Positions 33,015 through 42,037 of a stretch of 64,000 nucleotides of DNA are shown here, one piece after another (the first letter of the stretch is position 1; every line of letters starts with the position of its first letter). Origin of the DNA: Candidatus Barnesiella excrementavium (GTDB lineage: Bacteria; Bacteroidota; Bacteroidia; Bacteroidales; Barnesiellaceae). The notes below the pieces were generated by a model, which was given only the letters and a program-made list of their open reading frames with translations, ran no database searches and had not been told where the DNA came from. The stretch is taken from assembly GCA_019115485.1 (NCBI GenBank), contig DXDM01000059.1, forward strand, positions 124,001 through 188,000, given 5' to 3'. The position numbers were made by a program, and so were the translations under genes.

Positions 33015-34112
33015 TTATTTTATGTGGTTGAAATAGTAGTCGAGCACATCTTTGGCCGCCATGAACGAGCTCTGTTCGTTGTTGAGCACGCGGGCCTGTT
33101 TCTCTTCCAGCATCTTCTCGATTTGCGGGTTGCGGTAGAAGTGGTCGCGCAGCTGCTCGTTGATGGTCTCGAACATCCAGTACTTGGCCTGTTCCTGACG
33201 CTTGTAGTCGAAGTATCCGTTTTTCTTGACAAAGGCCACGTAGTTGTCGATCATCTCCCACACCTCGGCGATACCTATCTCGTAGTAGCCCGAGTAGGTG
33301 AGTACCTGGGGCGTCCAGCCCGACGGCGTAGGGGGGAAGAGGTGCAGGGCGTTGCGGAACTGGGCCTGGGCCAGTTTGGCCTTTTCGATGTTGCTGCCGT
33401 CGGCCTTGTTGATGACGATACCGTCGGCCATCTCCATGATACCCCGTTTGATACCTTGCAGCTCGTCACCGGTACCGGCCAGCTGAATGAGCAGGAAGAA
33501 GTCGACCATCGAGTGGACGGCCGTCTCCGACTGGCCCACACCCACGGTCTCGACAAAGATGTTGTTGTAGCCGGCCGCTTCGCACAGTACAATCGTCTCG
33601 CGGGTCTTGCGGGCCACGCCGCCCAGCGAGCCTGCCGAGGGGGAAGGCCGGATAAAGGCATTGGGGTGAATGGCCAGTTTCTCCATGCGCGTCTTGTCGC
33701 CCAGGATACTCCCTTTGGAGCGTTCGCTGCTGGGGTCGATGGCCAGCACGGCCAGTTTGCCGCCCCGTTTGAGCACGTGGAGGCCAAAGGCGTCGATCGA
33801 GGTACTTTTGCCCGCACCCGGTACACCGGTGATACCCACCCGCACCGAGTCGCATGCGTGGGGCAGACACTTCTCGATTACCTCCTGGGCGATAGCCTGG
33901 TGTTCATACCGGCTGCTCTCGACCAGCGTGACGGCCTGGCTCAGAATGCTCGTGTCGCCTTTGACGATACCTTCGACATATTCGGCGGCCGTGAACGTAC
34001 GGCGATGGGCCGTGCGCATCTTTTTCAGATAGGGGTTGACGGTAGGCGGTTGCTCGATACCTTTGTTGACGGCAAGGCCGGCATATTGTGCGTCGTTTTC
34101 GGGGTGCTCCAT
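33015..34112 (-). CDS. meaB: Methylmalonyl-CoA mutase-associated GTPase MeaB
   Basis: G3E-type GTPase that loads and protects the B12 cofactor of methylmalonyl-CoA mutase, in the succinate-to-propionate route. 365 residues. Walker A is GVPGAGKST at 96-104, followed by IDPSSERSKGSILGD, ETVGVGQSE and NKADG (GTP specificity). A C-terminal dimerisation arm ends the protein. The mutase genes themselves are not in the window. It is the third gene of the run DUF1573-DUF1573-meaB-FHA with gaps of 2, 21 and 12 bases. Confidence 0.93.
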   Translation of the reverse strand: MEHPENDAQYAGLAVNKGIEQPPTVNPYLKKMRTAHRRTFTAAEYVEGIVKGDTSILSQAVTLVESSRYEHQAIAQEVIEKCLPHACDSVRVGITGVPGAGKSTSIDAFGLHVLKRGGKLAVLAIDPSSERSKGSILGDKTRMEKLAIHPNAFIRPSPSAGSLGGVARKTRETIVLCEAAGYNNIFVETVGVGQSETAVHSMVDFFLLIQLAGTGDELQGIKRGIMEMADGIVINKADGSNIEKAKLAQAQFRNALHLFPPTPSGWTPQVLTYSGYYEIGIAEVWEMIDNYVAFVKKNGYFDYKRQEQAKYWMFETINEQLRDHFYRNPQIEKMLEEKQARVLNNEQSSFMAAKDVLDYYFNHIK

Positions 34113-34133
34113 AATGTTGAGTCGGTTAAAAAG

Positions 34134-35204
34134 TTATTCAAAAGAACCTAATACCCGTATGGGTACCGACGGCTGGTTGGGGTCGTCGGAGATAATCATG
34201 ATCCGGCCGTTCAGCAGATTGGTGCGGGCCAGTGAGGGATCCACCTCGATAATCAGCTCGGCCGATTTACCGGGATTGATCGTGTGGCGTTTCAGTTTCG
34301 TTTTCAGGGGACGGTTTTCGTTCGTCACCTTGTGCAGGGTCAGTTTCGATTTGCCGCTGTTGGTAATTGTCACCGTTTGTTTCCGGGGTTTGTTTCCCTT
34401 GATGATACCCAGGTCGACTACATGGGTCGAGAGCGTCAGATGCCCGGCCTGTTGCCGCTGTTCGGGAGTCCAGGTCGAGAAGTCGTCGAGCAGGTTGGCC
34501 GAGACGGTGATGGTGTTGAATTCGTCCCCCTTTTCGTGCTCGAATCCCACTGAGAACTCGTCGCGGCGGAAGCCCCAGTCGTCGATGGCGTCGGGGTCGT
34601 AGTGAATTTTGATGATACCCTCCTCGTTGGGGTGGAGTATCGACGGAATCATCTCGACCTGCATGTGCGACGGCACGTGCTTGAAGATGGGGATAAGTTC
34701 GTTCTTGCCCTCGTTGCGCACGGCCAGTTGTCCGGTGCGCATGTGTCCCTTGGGGGTGTCGAACAACGGTATGTGCAGGCTGCGCAGCGACAGGTCGCCT
34801 ATGTGGTAGGGGTTGGCATGCTGGCGCGATTTCGAGCCGATGACCACTCCTGTGATGCGCAGATTCTCGCGGTCGACCGAGGCGTTGGTGGTGACATAGA
34901 CCGGTTTGGAAAAGCGGCCTGGACGTCCCTTGGGGTTGTAGGTCACCTTGATTACCCCCGAGTCGTTGGGAGCGATGGGCTCCCGGGTATATTGCGAGGC
35001 GGTGCAGCCGCAGGTTGTTCGCACGTTGGTGACCACGAGGGGTTCGTTGCCCTGGTTGACAAACTTGAAAATGTGGGTCACCGGGCCTGTCTCCTCCTCG
35101 AAGGTGCCGAAATCGTGCTCTTTCGTGTCGAATACGATTTTGGGCTGAGCCCAGGCGACGGCCAGCCATGTACCGAAAAGGACAGTTAAAATGGAACGTT
35201 TCAT
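34134..35204 (-). CDS. DUF1573 multi-domain periplasmic protein
   Basis: 356 residues with a signal peptide (KRSILTVLFGTWLAVAWAQ). At least two immunoglobulin-like DUF1573/ASH-type modules: the first (20-130) has FDTKEHDFGTFEEE, TTCGCTASQYTREPI and the GRPGRF turn; a second lies around 240-350 (HVVDLGIIKGNKPRKQTVTITN). The first module is closely similar to the short protein encoded just upstream, pointing to gene duplication. Function is unknown, probably envelope-associated. The gap to the upstream gene is 2 bases. Confidence 0.82.
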   Translation of the reverse strand: MKRSILTVLFGTWLAVAWAQPKIVFDTKEHDFGTFEEETGPVTHIFKFVNQGNEPLVVTNVRTTCGCTASQYTREPIAPNDSGVIKVTYNPKGRPGRFSKPVYVTTNASVDRENLRITGVVIGSKSRQHANPYHIGDLSLRSLHIPLFDTPKGHMRTGQLAVRNEGKNELIPIFKHVPSHMQVEMIPSILHPNEEGIIKIHYDPDAIDDWGFRRDEFSVGFEHEKGDEFNTITVSANLLDDFSTWTPEQRQQAGHLTLSTHVVDLGIIKGNKPRKQTVTITNSGKSKLTLHKVTNENRPLKTKLKRHTINPGKSAELIIEVDPSLARTNLLNGRIMIISDDPNQPSVPIRVLGSFE

Positions 35205-35206
35205 GG

Positions 35207-35593
35207 CTACTGTTTTTTAGGTACAACAACCCCCTCGACAATAAGTTTTACGGGCGACTTGCCGGCACTGGTATAGACCTTGATTTCCTTGCGGAAAGCT
35301 CCCGGACGCCCTTTGGGGTCGAACGTCACGTCGATGCTACCCTTTTTGCCCGGGGCGATGGGCTCCCGGGAATATTTCGAGGCGGTACAGCCGCACATGC
35401 TGCGCGTGTCGATGATAATGAGCGCACCTTTCCCCGTGTTGGTAAATTCAAAGTTGTGGGCTACGACACCCTTCGACTCCTCGATGTAGCCGAAGTCGTA
35501 ACGGGTAGATTCAAATACGATTTTACCCTTACCTCCGGCAAAGAGCGACAGGGAGATCCATAGCATCAGGAGCAGGCTCAACGTTTTTTTCAT
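35207..35593 (-). CDS. DUF1573 single-domain protein
   Basis: 128 residues: signal peptide (KKTLSLLLMLWISLSLFAGG) and one DUF1573 module with FESTRYDFGYIEES, SMCGCTASKYSREPI and PKGRPGAF. The Cys pair in CGCT is the family hallmark. It is the first gene of the leftward four-gene operon. A TACATTTG box (35627-35620) lies 27 bases upstream; no -33 match was found. Confidence 0.85.
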   Translation of the reverse strand: MKKTLSLLLMLWISLSLFAGGKGKIVFESTRYDFGYIEESKGVVAHNFEFTNTGKGALIIIDTRSMCGCTASKYSREPIAPGKKGSIDVTFDPKGRPGAFRKEIKVYTSAGKSPVKLIVEGVVVPKKQ

Positions 35594-35837
35594 CTTCGTA
35601 TGGTTTTATCTACTTCTTGCAAATGTAGGGAATTTACCTGGAATAATCTAATAAAAGGGGCAGATTGAAGAGCCGCATTGGTATCGACAGTCTGTTTTCG
35701 CTGATGGAGAAGCGTTTTGCCAAACGGTTTGCCGGGCTGTCGAATGAAAATAGCAGCGGTTGCAGGGAGACCGTTCGATGATTATTTTTTATCTTCGCGA
35801 GTCGTGTAAATAACACTTTCTCCTTGCTCGAAGACTT

Positions 35838-37652
35838 ATGGAAGAGATACAACGTGATTATCGCTCCCGCCTCGAAACCCATGCGCGGGAAACGGCCCGG
35901 ATCAAGGGGCGCATACGACTCATTGCGCTGCTTCGCCTGGCGGTTTTTGTGGCGGCCGTGGCGGCCGTCTATCTGTTGCGCGGGGCCGGCAGCGGGGCGT
36001 GGGGCTCGGCCGCATTGGCCGGTATCGTCCTTTTTCTGGGGCTGGCCCGGGTGCACGACCGCTGGTTCCGCCGGAAAGAGTTCGTCGATTGCCGCGAGCG
36101 GGTCATTCGACGGGAACTCGCTCTGCTCGATTATCGTTTCGACGGTATCGACGGTGGCGACGAGTTTGTCGACCCCACGCACGATTACAGTTTCGACCTC
36201 GACCTCTTCGGCCCGAAATCACTCTTCGCCTATCTCAATCGTAGCGCCACGGCGGCCGGGCGGCGGGCTTTGGCCCGAGCCATGCAGCACCCGCGTCTCG
36301 ATGCCGATACGATTCGTCGGCAGCAGGAGGCGGTGGAGGAGCTGAGCGGCCGTACCGACCTGCTCATCGATTTTCAAGCCTGGGGAGCCTCTTCGGGCGA
36401 ACAGTCCGGTGATGAACGTTCGTTGGAACAGTTGGCCCAGATGCCCCGCTTCGGGACCTCGCGGCCGGTGCGTATCGCGATAGTAGCCCTGCCTGCTCTA
36501 TACCTCGTGCTGATAGCCCTGTGGCTGGGCGGACTCCTGTCCGGGAGCGTAGTGGTGTGGCTGTTTATCGCCCTGCTTGCGGTAGCCGGTATTCAGTCCA
36601 AGCGGGTGACCCGCATTCAGGAACAGCTCAACGCGGCCCTGGCCTCCCTCTCGCACTACGCTTGTCTGTTCGAGGCGGTGGAGCAGAATCGGTTCGAGAG
36701 CGAGCGGCTGGTCCGTTTGCAGCGTGAGTGTGTCGACGGGCACGGCTCAGTTTCGCAACGGGTGGCTCGGTTGCGACGCCTGCTCGGCAACCTCGACCAA
36801 CGCTGTAATTTTGTGGGCTTTACCCTCCTCAACGGATTCCTGTTGTGGGACCTGCGCCAACTCAATGCGCTGGACCGCTGGCTCGACGAGAACCGGGAGC
36901 GGTTGCCCCGCTGGCTCGACGTGTTGGCCCAGTTCGACGTGTGTTGTTCGCTGGCCGCCTTCCGGCACAACCACCCCCGTTATGTATTCCCCCGCATCGT
37001 CCTCGACCGCCGGCCCGTCATGCAGGCCGAGGCTTTGGGGCACCCCCTCATTCCCCGTGACCGCTGCGTGTGCAACGATGTGGCTCCCCTGAGCGAAGGG
37101 ACCTTCCAGGTCATCACCGGGGCCAACATGGCCGGCAAGAGCACCTACCTGCGCACGATAGGGGTCAACTACCTGCTTGCCTGCATGGGGGCTCCCGTCT
37201 GTGCTCGCAGCATGACCTTCACCCCGCTGCCCCTCTTCACCGGCTTGCGGGCCAGCGACTCGCTGGCCGACAACGAGTCCTACTTCTTTGCCGAGCTCAA
37301 ACGGCTGCAACAGATTGTCGAGCGGCTGCGCAGCGGCGAGAAACTCTTTGTCATACTCGATGAAATCTTGCGGGGTACCAACTCGGTCGACAAGCAGACC
37401 GGTTCGCTCGCCCTGGTGCGGCAGCTGGTCGAGGCCGGCGCCGCCGGTATCATCGCCACCCACGACCTGGCGTTGGGGCAGCTGGCCGAGAAGCTGCCCG
37501 GGCAGATAAGCAACTACCGCTTCGAGGCTACCATTGCGGGCGACGAACTCACCTTCACCTACCGCCTGCAACCCGGTGTCGCCCAGAACATGAACGCCTG
37601 TTTTCTGATGAAAAAGATGGGCATCATACCCGCCGACCCCCCTGCACAGTAG
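35838..37652 (+). CDS. Membrane-anchored MutS-like ATPase
   Basis: 604 residues. The C-terminal 220 residues are a MutS-family ATPase domain: GANMAGKSTYLR Walker A near 428-439, DSLADNESYFFAELKR, VILDEILRGTN (Walker B and signature) and ATHDLAL. The N-terminal half has hydrophobic segments near 30-50, 53-70 and two near 220-255, in place of the mismatch-recognition domains. Such MutS-like membrane proteins are common in Bacteroidetes; the role is unknown and need not be mismatch repair. The lever-like helices near 260-350 are kept. Single-gene unit with a TATCTTCG box at 35790-35797. Confidence 0.85.
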   Translation: MEEIQRDYRSRLETHARETARIKGRIRLIALLRLAVFVAAVAAVYLLRGAGSGAWGSAALAGIVLFLGLARVHDRWFRRKEFVDCRERVIRRELALLDYRFDGIDGGDEFVDPTHDYSFDLDLFGPKSLFAYLNRSATAAGRRALARAMQHPRLDADTIRRQQEAVEELSGRTDLLIDFQAWGASSGEQSGDERSLEQLAQMPRFGTSRPVRIAIVALPALYLVLIALWLGGLLSGSVVVWLFIALLAVAGIQSKRVTRIQEQLNAALASLSHYACLFEAVEQNRFESERLVRLQRECVDGHGSVSQRVARLRRLLGNLDQRCNFVGFTLLNGFLLWDLRQLNALDRWLDENRERLPRWLDVLAQFDVCCSLAAFRHNHPRYVFPRIVLDRRPVMQAEALGHPLIPRDRCVCNDVAPLSEGTFQVITGANMAGKSTYLRTIGVNYLLACMGAPVCARSMTFTPLPLFTGLRASDSLADNESYFFAELKRLQQIVERLRSGEKLFVILDEILRGTNSVDKQTGSLALVRQLVEAGAAGIIATHDLALGQLAEKLPGQISNYRFEATIAGDELTFTYRLQPGVAQNMNACFLMKKMGIIPADPPAQ

Positions 37653-37727
37653 CTGCGACATAGCTCGCAAGACGGTCGTGGACAGAATGAACTACACGCT
37701 TTTTTACGCATTTGTAACCGGTTAACT

Positions 37728-37759
37728 CTTGCTTGCATAAAGAAAAAAAACTATCTTTG
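37728..37759 (+). promoter_or_regulatory. Promoter of Fe-S scaffold/GGGtGRT operon
   Basis: TTG at 37729-37731, 20-base spacer, TATCTTTG at 37752-37759; 49 bases before the start codon. Confidence 0.7.
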
Positions 37760-37808
37760 CATCGCTGAAAAGAGCATAAAAATACTCATCAAATAAAAAG
37801 AGCGAATT

Positions 37809-38510
37809 ATGGTTTATTCACACGAAGTAGAACACATGTGTGTTGTAAAGAAAGGTCCTAATCACGGACCGGCTCCTATCCCCGAAGAGGGAAAATGGGT
37901 GAAAGCAAAAGAAGTGATTGATATTTCGGGCCTGACCCATGGTATCGGTTGGTGCGCTCCTCAACAAGGTGCCTGCAAACTGACGCTGAATGTAAAGAAC
38001 GGTGTTATCCAAGAAGCTCTGGTAGAGACTATCGGTTGCTCGGGTATGACTCACTCGGCCGCCATGGCATCGGAGATTCTCCCCGGTAAGACCATCTTGG
38101 AAGCCTTGAATACCGACCTTGTTTGCGATGCCATCAACACGGCAATGCGCGAACTCTTCCTGCAAATCGTTTACGGTCGTACGCAGTCGGCCTTCTCGGA
38201 AGGCGGTCTGATGATCGGTGCCGGTCTCGAAGACCTCGGTAAGGGATTGCGCAGCCAGGTAGGTACGCTGTACGGTACGCTGGCCAAAGGTCCCCGTTAC
38301 CTCGAAATGGCCGAAGGTTACATCAAGACGCTGGCTCTCGACGAAAACGATGAAATCTGCGGCTACGAATTTGTTCACATGGGCAAGTTCATGGACGAGG
38401 TGAAGAAAGGAACCGACGCCAACGAGGCTCTCAAAAAGGTAACCGGTACCTATGGTCGTTTCACCAAAGAGGCCGGTGCAGTGAAATATATAGATCCCCG
38501 TAACGAATAA
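37809..38510 (+). CDS. Iron-sulfur cluster assembly scaffold-like protein
   Basis: 233 residues, related to NifU/IscU-type scaffolds. Cysteines sit in GWCAPQQGACKL (about 56-67) and ETIGCSGMTHSAAM (about 81-94), the latter a NifU-like pattern. A C-terminal region (about 150-233) is special to the version paired with GGGtGRT. The gene is followed after 18 bases by the GGGtGRT protein, a fixed pair in Bacteroidales and clostridia, and the codons are biased as in highly expressed genes. It probably supplies or stores Fe-S units. The precise client is unknown. Confidence 0.82.
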   Translation: MVYSHEVEHMCVVKKGPNHGPAPIPEEGKWVKAKEVIDISGLTHGIGWCAPQQGACKLTLNVKNGVIQEALVETIGCSGMTHSAAMASEILPGKTILEALNTDLVCDAINTAMRELFLQIVYGRTQSAFSEGGLMIGAGLEDLGKGLRSQVGTLYGTLAKGPRYLEMAEGYIKTLALDENDEICGYEFVHMGKFMDEVKKGTDANEALKKVTGTYGRFTKEAGAVKYIDPRNE

Positions 38511-38528
38511 AATAAGGAGGAAGAGACT

Positions 38529-39539
38529 ATGATTAGAGAAGTGAAATTTGAAAGCCAAGACCGTCGTATCAAGCAAATTCTTGCTGCCTTGAACGCCAAC
38601 GGAATCAAAGATATTGAAGAGGCCAACGCCATCTGCGAATCTTACGGACTCGATCCTTATAAAACTTGCGAGGAGACACAACCCATCTGCTTCGAGAACG
38701 CCAAATGGGCCTATGTAGTAGGTGCTGCCATCGCTTTGAAGAAAGGTTGCAAAAACGCTGCCGACGCTGCCGAAGCCATCGGTGTCGGTCTGCAATCGTT
38801 CTGTATCCCCGGTTCGGTAGCCGACGATCGTAAAGTAGGTCTCGGTCATGGTAACCTCGCTGCCCGTCTGCTCCGCGAAGAGACCAAATGCTTCGCCTTC
38901 CTGGCCGGTCACGAGTCGTTTGCCGCTGCCGAAGGTGCCATCAAAATTGCCGCCAAAGCCGACAAGGTACGTAAAGAGCCTCTGCGCTGTATCCTTAATG
39001 GTCTGGGCAAAGACGCCGCACAGATCATCTCGCGTATCAACGGTTTCACCTACGTACAGACTCAGTTCGACTACTATACGGGCGAATTGAAGGTAGTTCG
39101 TGAAATTCCCTACTCCAAGGGCGAACGCGCCAAAGTAAAATGCTATGGCGCCGACGATGTACGCGAAGGTGTAGCCATCATGTGGCACGAAGGTGTAGAC
39201 GTATCGATCACGGGTAACTCGACGAACCCCACACGTTTCCAACACCCCGTAGCCGGTACGTATAAGAAAGAGTGCGTAGAGAGAGGCAAGAAATACTTCT
39301 CCGTGGCATCGGGTGGTGGTACGGGCCGTACCCTGCACCCCGACAACATGGCTGCCGGTCCCGCCTCGTACGGTATGACCGACACGATGGGTCGTATGCA
39401 CAGCGACGCTCAGTTCGCCGGTTCTTCGTCGGTACCTGCCCACGTAGAGATGATGGGCTTCCTCGGTATCGGTAACAACCCCATGGTAGGTTGCACCGTA
39501 GCTTGCGCCGTAGACGTAGCTACCGCCCTGAACAAGTAA
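38529..39539 (+). CDS. GGGtGRT protein
   Basis: 336 residues; named for the motif SGGGTGRTLHPDNMA near residue 258. It also has conserved cysteines in ANAICESYG and KTCEETQPICFENAKWAY near the N-terminus. The family is always linked to the Fe-S scaffold-like gene just upstream; biochemical function is not established. It begins behind a GGAGGAAGAG ribosome site and is highly codon-biased. A terminator follows at 39567. The ferritin gene 290 bases downstream adds an iron theme. Confidence 0.88.
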   Translation: MIREVKFESQDRRIKQILAALNANGIKDIEEANAICESYGLDPYKTCEETQPICFENAKWAYVVGAAIALKKGCKNAADAAEAIGVGLQSFCIPGSVADDRKVGLGHGNLAARLLREETKCFAFLAGHESFAAAEGAIKIAAKADKVRKEPLRCILNGLGKDAAQIISRINGFTYVQTQFDYYTGELKVVREIPYSKGERAKVKCYGADDVREGVAIMWHEGVDVSITGNSTNPTRFQHPVAGTYKKECVERGKKYFSVASGGGTGRTLHPDNMAAGPASYGMTDTMGRMHSDAQFAGSSSVPAHVEMMGFLGIGNNPMVGCTVACAVDVATALNK

Positions 39540-39566
39540 TCGATAACACACTGTCGATATAACAAG

Positions 39567-39598
39567 CCCCGTGACTCCTGCGAGTCGCGGGGTTTTTT
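39567..39598 (+). terminator. Terminator of GGGtGRT operon
   Basis: 11-bp stem with one wobble (39567-39577 with 39582-39592) and a TTTTTTG tail. In the rest of the gap up to the ferritin gene I see no gene and no full consensus promoter. Confidence 0.85.
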
Positions 39599-39827
39599 GT
39601 TTGTGCCCGGTCGTGAAGAATGTCCAGTTGGGGCTGCCAAAATGTCCATACCGGGAATCGGACAAGATTGCGCCAACGGCGAAAATACGGCATGACAGTG
39701 GCAGGGAAAAGACCGCCACAGTAGTGTTGAACGTGTTGGCAAAGTGTTTTGGCACGAGGTGGTACAATTTTTGTAGTACTTTCTGTGGTTTTGAAAACTG
39801 AATATTAAACTTAAAAAATATAGCATT

Positions 39828-40313
39828 ATGATTTCACAGAAATTACAAGAAGCCATTAACGTACAGATTACGGCCGAGATGTGGTCGTCGAACCTTTATC
39901 TGTCGATGTCGTTCTATTTCAAGAAATTGGGATATGACGGATTTGCCAACTGGATGCGTAAACAATCGCAGGAAGAGTTGCAACACGCTTATGACTTGGC
40001 CGACTATATGGCTAAACGTGGTGGTGTAGCCAAAGTGGACAAAATCGATGTAGTTCCTCAGGAATGGGAGAACGTGCTCGATGCCTTTGAGAATGTATAC
40101 CAACACGAGTGCCATGTTTCGTCGCTGATCGACGAATTGGTTAATGTGGCTTCGGCCGAGAAGGATAAAGCTACTCAGGATTTCCTCTGGGGCTATGTCC
40201 GCGAACAAGTTGAAGAAGAGGCTACTGCCTTGAATATCGTTGAAAAACTGAAACGTTGCAAAGACGAATCGGGTGTGCTCTTCCTGGACGACAAACTGGG
40301 CGAAAGAGAATAA
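39828..40313 (+). CDS. ftnA: Ferritin
   Basis: 161 residues, a bacterial non-heme ferritin that oxidises and stores iron in a 24-subunit shell. Ferroxidase ligands are visible: Glu in ITAEMWSSNLYLSM (about 17), EELQHAYDLADY (Glu 50 and His 53 region) and Glu in FENVYQHECHVSS (about 94), with Gln/Glu in REQVEEEA (about 127-130). Ends ESGVLFLDDKLGERE as in the family. Single gene with own terminator. Its position after the Fe-S scaffold pair suggests an iron-handling neighbourhood. Confidence 0.95.
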   Translation: MISQKLQEAINVQITAEMWSSNLYLSMSFYFKKLGYDGFANWMRKQSQEELQHAYDLADYMAKRGGVAKVDKIDVVPQEWENVLDAFENVYQHECHVSSLIDELVNVASAEKDKATQDFLWGYVREQVEEEATALNIVEKLKRCKDESGVLFLDDKLGERE

Positions 40314-40360
40314 TCGGCAGAGGGGGGCGTTTCCTCCTTCCCTGTTGTGATTGAACTATA

Positions 40361-40401
40361 ATACCCCGATAGAAACATGGTTCCTGTCGGGGTATTTTTT
40401 T
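40361..40401 (+). terminator. Terminator of ferritin gene
   Basis: 12-bp stem with one wobble (40361-40372 with 40384-40395) followed by TTTTTTG. Confidence 0.85.
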
Positions 40402-40424
40402 GTTTCCTCAAAAGATGACGAATC

Positions 40425-40631
40425 ATGAGAAAGTTACTTTGTCCGCAATGCAAGGTGTCGGCCCTGTATGTGAAGAATGCACGGGGCGAACGGCGGTCGG
40501 TCTATGTAACGGACGACTATCGGGTGGTGCCTCGTAACGAGGGGGAGAGCCTCGAAGGGTTCGACCTCGACACGGTCTATTGCATGGGCTGCTCGTGGAG
40601 CGGCTCGCCTCGCCGGTTGGTGCTGCGGTAG
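40425..40631 (+). CDS. Small zinc-ribbon protein
   Basis: 68 residues with two cysteine pairs, CPQC at 6-9 and CMGC near 53-56, spaced as in a zinc ribbon. The middle is strand-rich with RRSVYVTDDYRVV. No named family is recognised; it resembles small CPxC proteins that are conserved in Bacteroidetes. It begins 24 bases after the ferritin terminator and ends before a two-way terminator at 40653. It may bind nucleic acid or act as a metal-binding peptide. Confidence 0.65.
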   Translation: MRKLLCPQCKVSALYVKNARGERRSVYVTDDYRVVPRNEGESLEGFDLDTVYCMGCSWSGSPRRLVLR

Positions 40632-40652
40632 CATCGACAAGGAGTGGGGTGC

Positions 40653-40697
40653 AAAAAAATCCGGTTCTGCCGATGGGTGCAGTGCCGGATTTTTTTT
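40653..40697. terminator. Two-way terminator
   Basis: A stem of AAAAAAATCCGG (40653-40664) with CCGGATTTTTTT (40685-40696) gives T runs in both directions between the convergent zinc-ribbon gene and the M16 gene. Confidence 0.75.
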
Positions 40698-40714
40698 ATG
40701 GGTTGACGGTTGGG

Positions 40715-42037
40715 CTATCGGGGAAATGACAACTCGGGAATCTTCTCACGGTCGCCGGCGACAGCCAGGTAGAAGCGGTCGGGTATGAGGTACTGGCGGG
40801 CGGCGGCGAGCAGGTCGTCGGCCGTGAGCTGGCGCAGCGCCTCGTCCTGTCGGGCAAAGTAGTCGACGGTCAGTCCGTTGGCCGTGAGCGACAGGTAGTA
40901 GTCGGCGATGGAGAAGGGTGAGTCGAGGGTGCGCGCCATCTCGCCGCGCAGGTAGTTCTTGACCACTGTCAGTTCGTCGGCGGGGACAGCTTCGTTTCGC
41001 AGACGTGCTATCTCGGCAAACACCTCGTCGATGAGGGGTCGGGTGAACTCGGTACCCGTTTGGGTCGAGATGACCAGATAGCTCCCGTATCGCATGGCGG
41101 CGATGGTCGAGGCGATGCCGTAGGTATAGCCCTTCTCTTCGCGAATGTTCGACATGAGGCGGCTGCCGAAGTATCCGCCCAGTGTCGCGCAGAGCAGTTT
41201 GAGGGCAAAGAAGTCGGGGTGGTCGCGGTTGATGACCGGCAACCCGATGCGTATGCCCGATTGCAGGGCGTGCTCCTTGTGGGTGACGACGATGTGCTGC
41301 TCGGCCGGTTGCACCGGGTAGAGTGGGGTGGCTTGCGGCTCCCTGGCCGGTACTTGCCACGACGGGCCGAAGTGGCGTTCGAGGTTGTCGAGCAGGCGGT
41401 CGGTTATCTTGCCGGCGATGAAGATGCGGCAGTCGTCGGGGCGTATGTGCCGGCGGTGATAGGCTGCCAGGTCGGCCGGGGTAAGGACGGCGAGATGCGC
41501 CGGGGTAATGGTGCGGCCGTAGGGGTGATTCTCGCCAAACAGCATCGAGAGGAAGGTGTTGCCCGCCAGCACGTCGACCTTCTCGTTCTGCACGAGCAGT
41601 TGCTGTATGCGGCGTTCTTTCACCCGGTCGAATTCGGGCTGCGGGAATTCGGGCCGGGCGACGATGTCGGCCAGCAGCGACACGCAGGTGTCGAGGTGCC
41701 GGTTGAGGGTGTAGAGGGTCACATAAAGGTAGTGGCTCGATGCCGAGGTTTGCAGCCAGGCGCCGTGATAATCGAGTGCCTCGGCTATTGTCTCGGAACT
41801 CTTCCCGGCAGCCCCCTCTTTGAGCATGAGCAGGGTGAGTGCCGCCGTTCCCGGCAGCGTCTCGGCATAGTAGCCGCCGTCGAACATGAGGTCGATGCGG
41901 CACACCTCTTCGTCGCCCTGGTTGCAGGCAATCACTTCGATTCCGTTGGTGAGGCGATAGCGGTCGGGCCGGGGCAGTGACAGTGGGGGGAATGCTCCCA
42001 CGGGTGGTGGCGTGATGCGGTCGAGCGTTTGGGTCAT
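40715..42037 (-). CDS. M16-family peptidase homologue lacking the zinc motif
   Basis: 440 residues with the two tandem M16 half-domains. At the place of the inverted zinc motif HxxEH the sequence reads [17 protein letters not shown], with no His/Glu ligands, so it is probably a non-catalytic partner subunit, as in two-subunit M16 peptidases. The C-half keeps the R..Y substrate-binding motif in REEKGYTYG. No signal peptide is seen. The start at 42037 was chosen because it overlaps the kdsB stop (ATGA) and begins the M16 domain; the frame is open far upstream only as a shadow of kdsB. A catalytic partner is not in the window. Confidence 0.82.
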   Translation of the reverse strand: MTQTLDRITPPPVGAFPPLSLPRPDRYRLTNGIEVIACNQGDEEVCRIDLMFDGGYYAETLPGTAALTLLMLKEGAAGKSSETIAEALDYHGAWLQTSASSHYLYVTLYTLNRHLDTCVSLLADIVARPEFPQPEFDRVKERRIQQLLVQNEKVDVLAGNTFLSMLFGENHPYGRTITPAHLAVLTPADLAAYHRRHIRPDDCRIFIAGKITDRLLDNLERHFGPSWQVPAREPQATPLYPVQPAEQHIVVTHKEHALQSGIRIGLPVINRDHPDFFALKLLCATLGGYFGSRLMSNIREEKGYTYGIASTIAAMRYGSYLVISTQTGTEFTRPLIDEVFAEIARLRNEAVPADELTVVKNYLRGEMARTLDSPFSIADYYLSLTANGLTVDYFARQDEALRQLTADDLLAAARQYLIPDRFYLAVAGDREKIPELSFPR

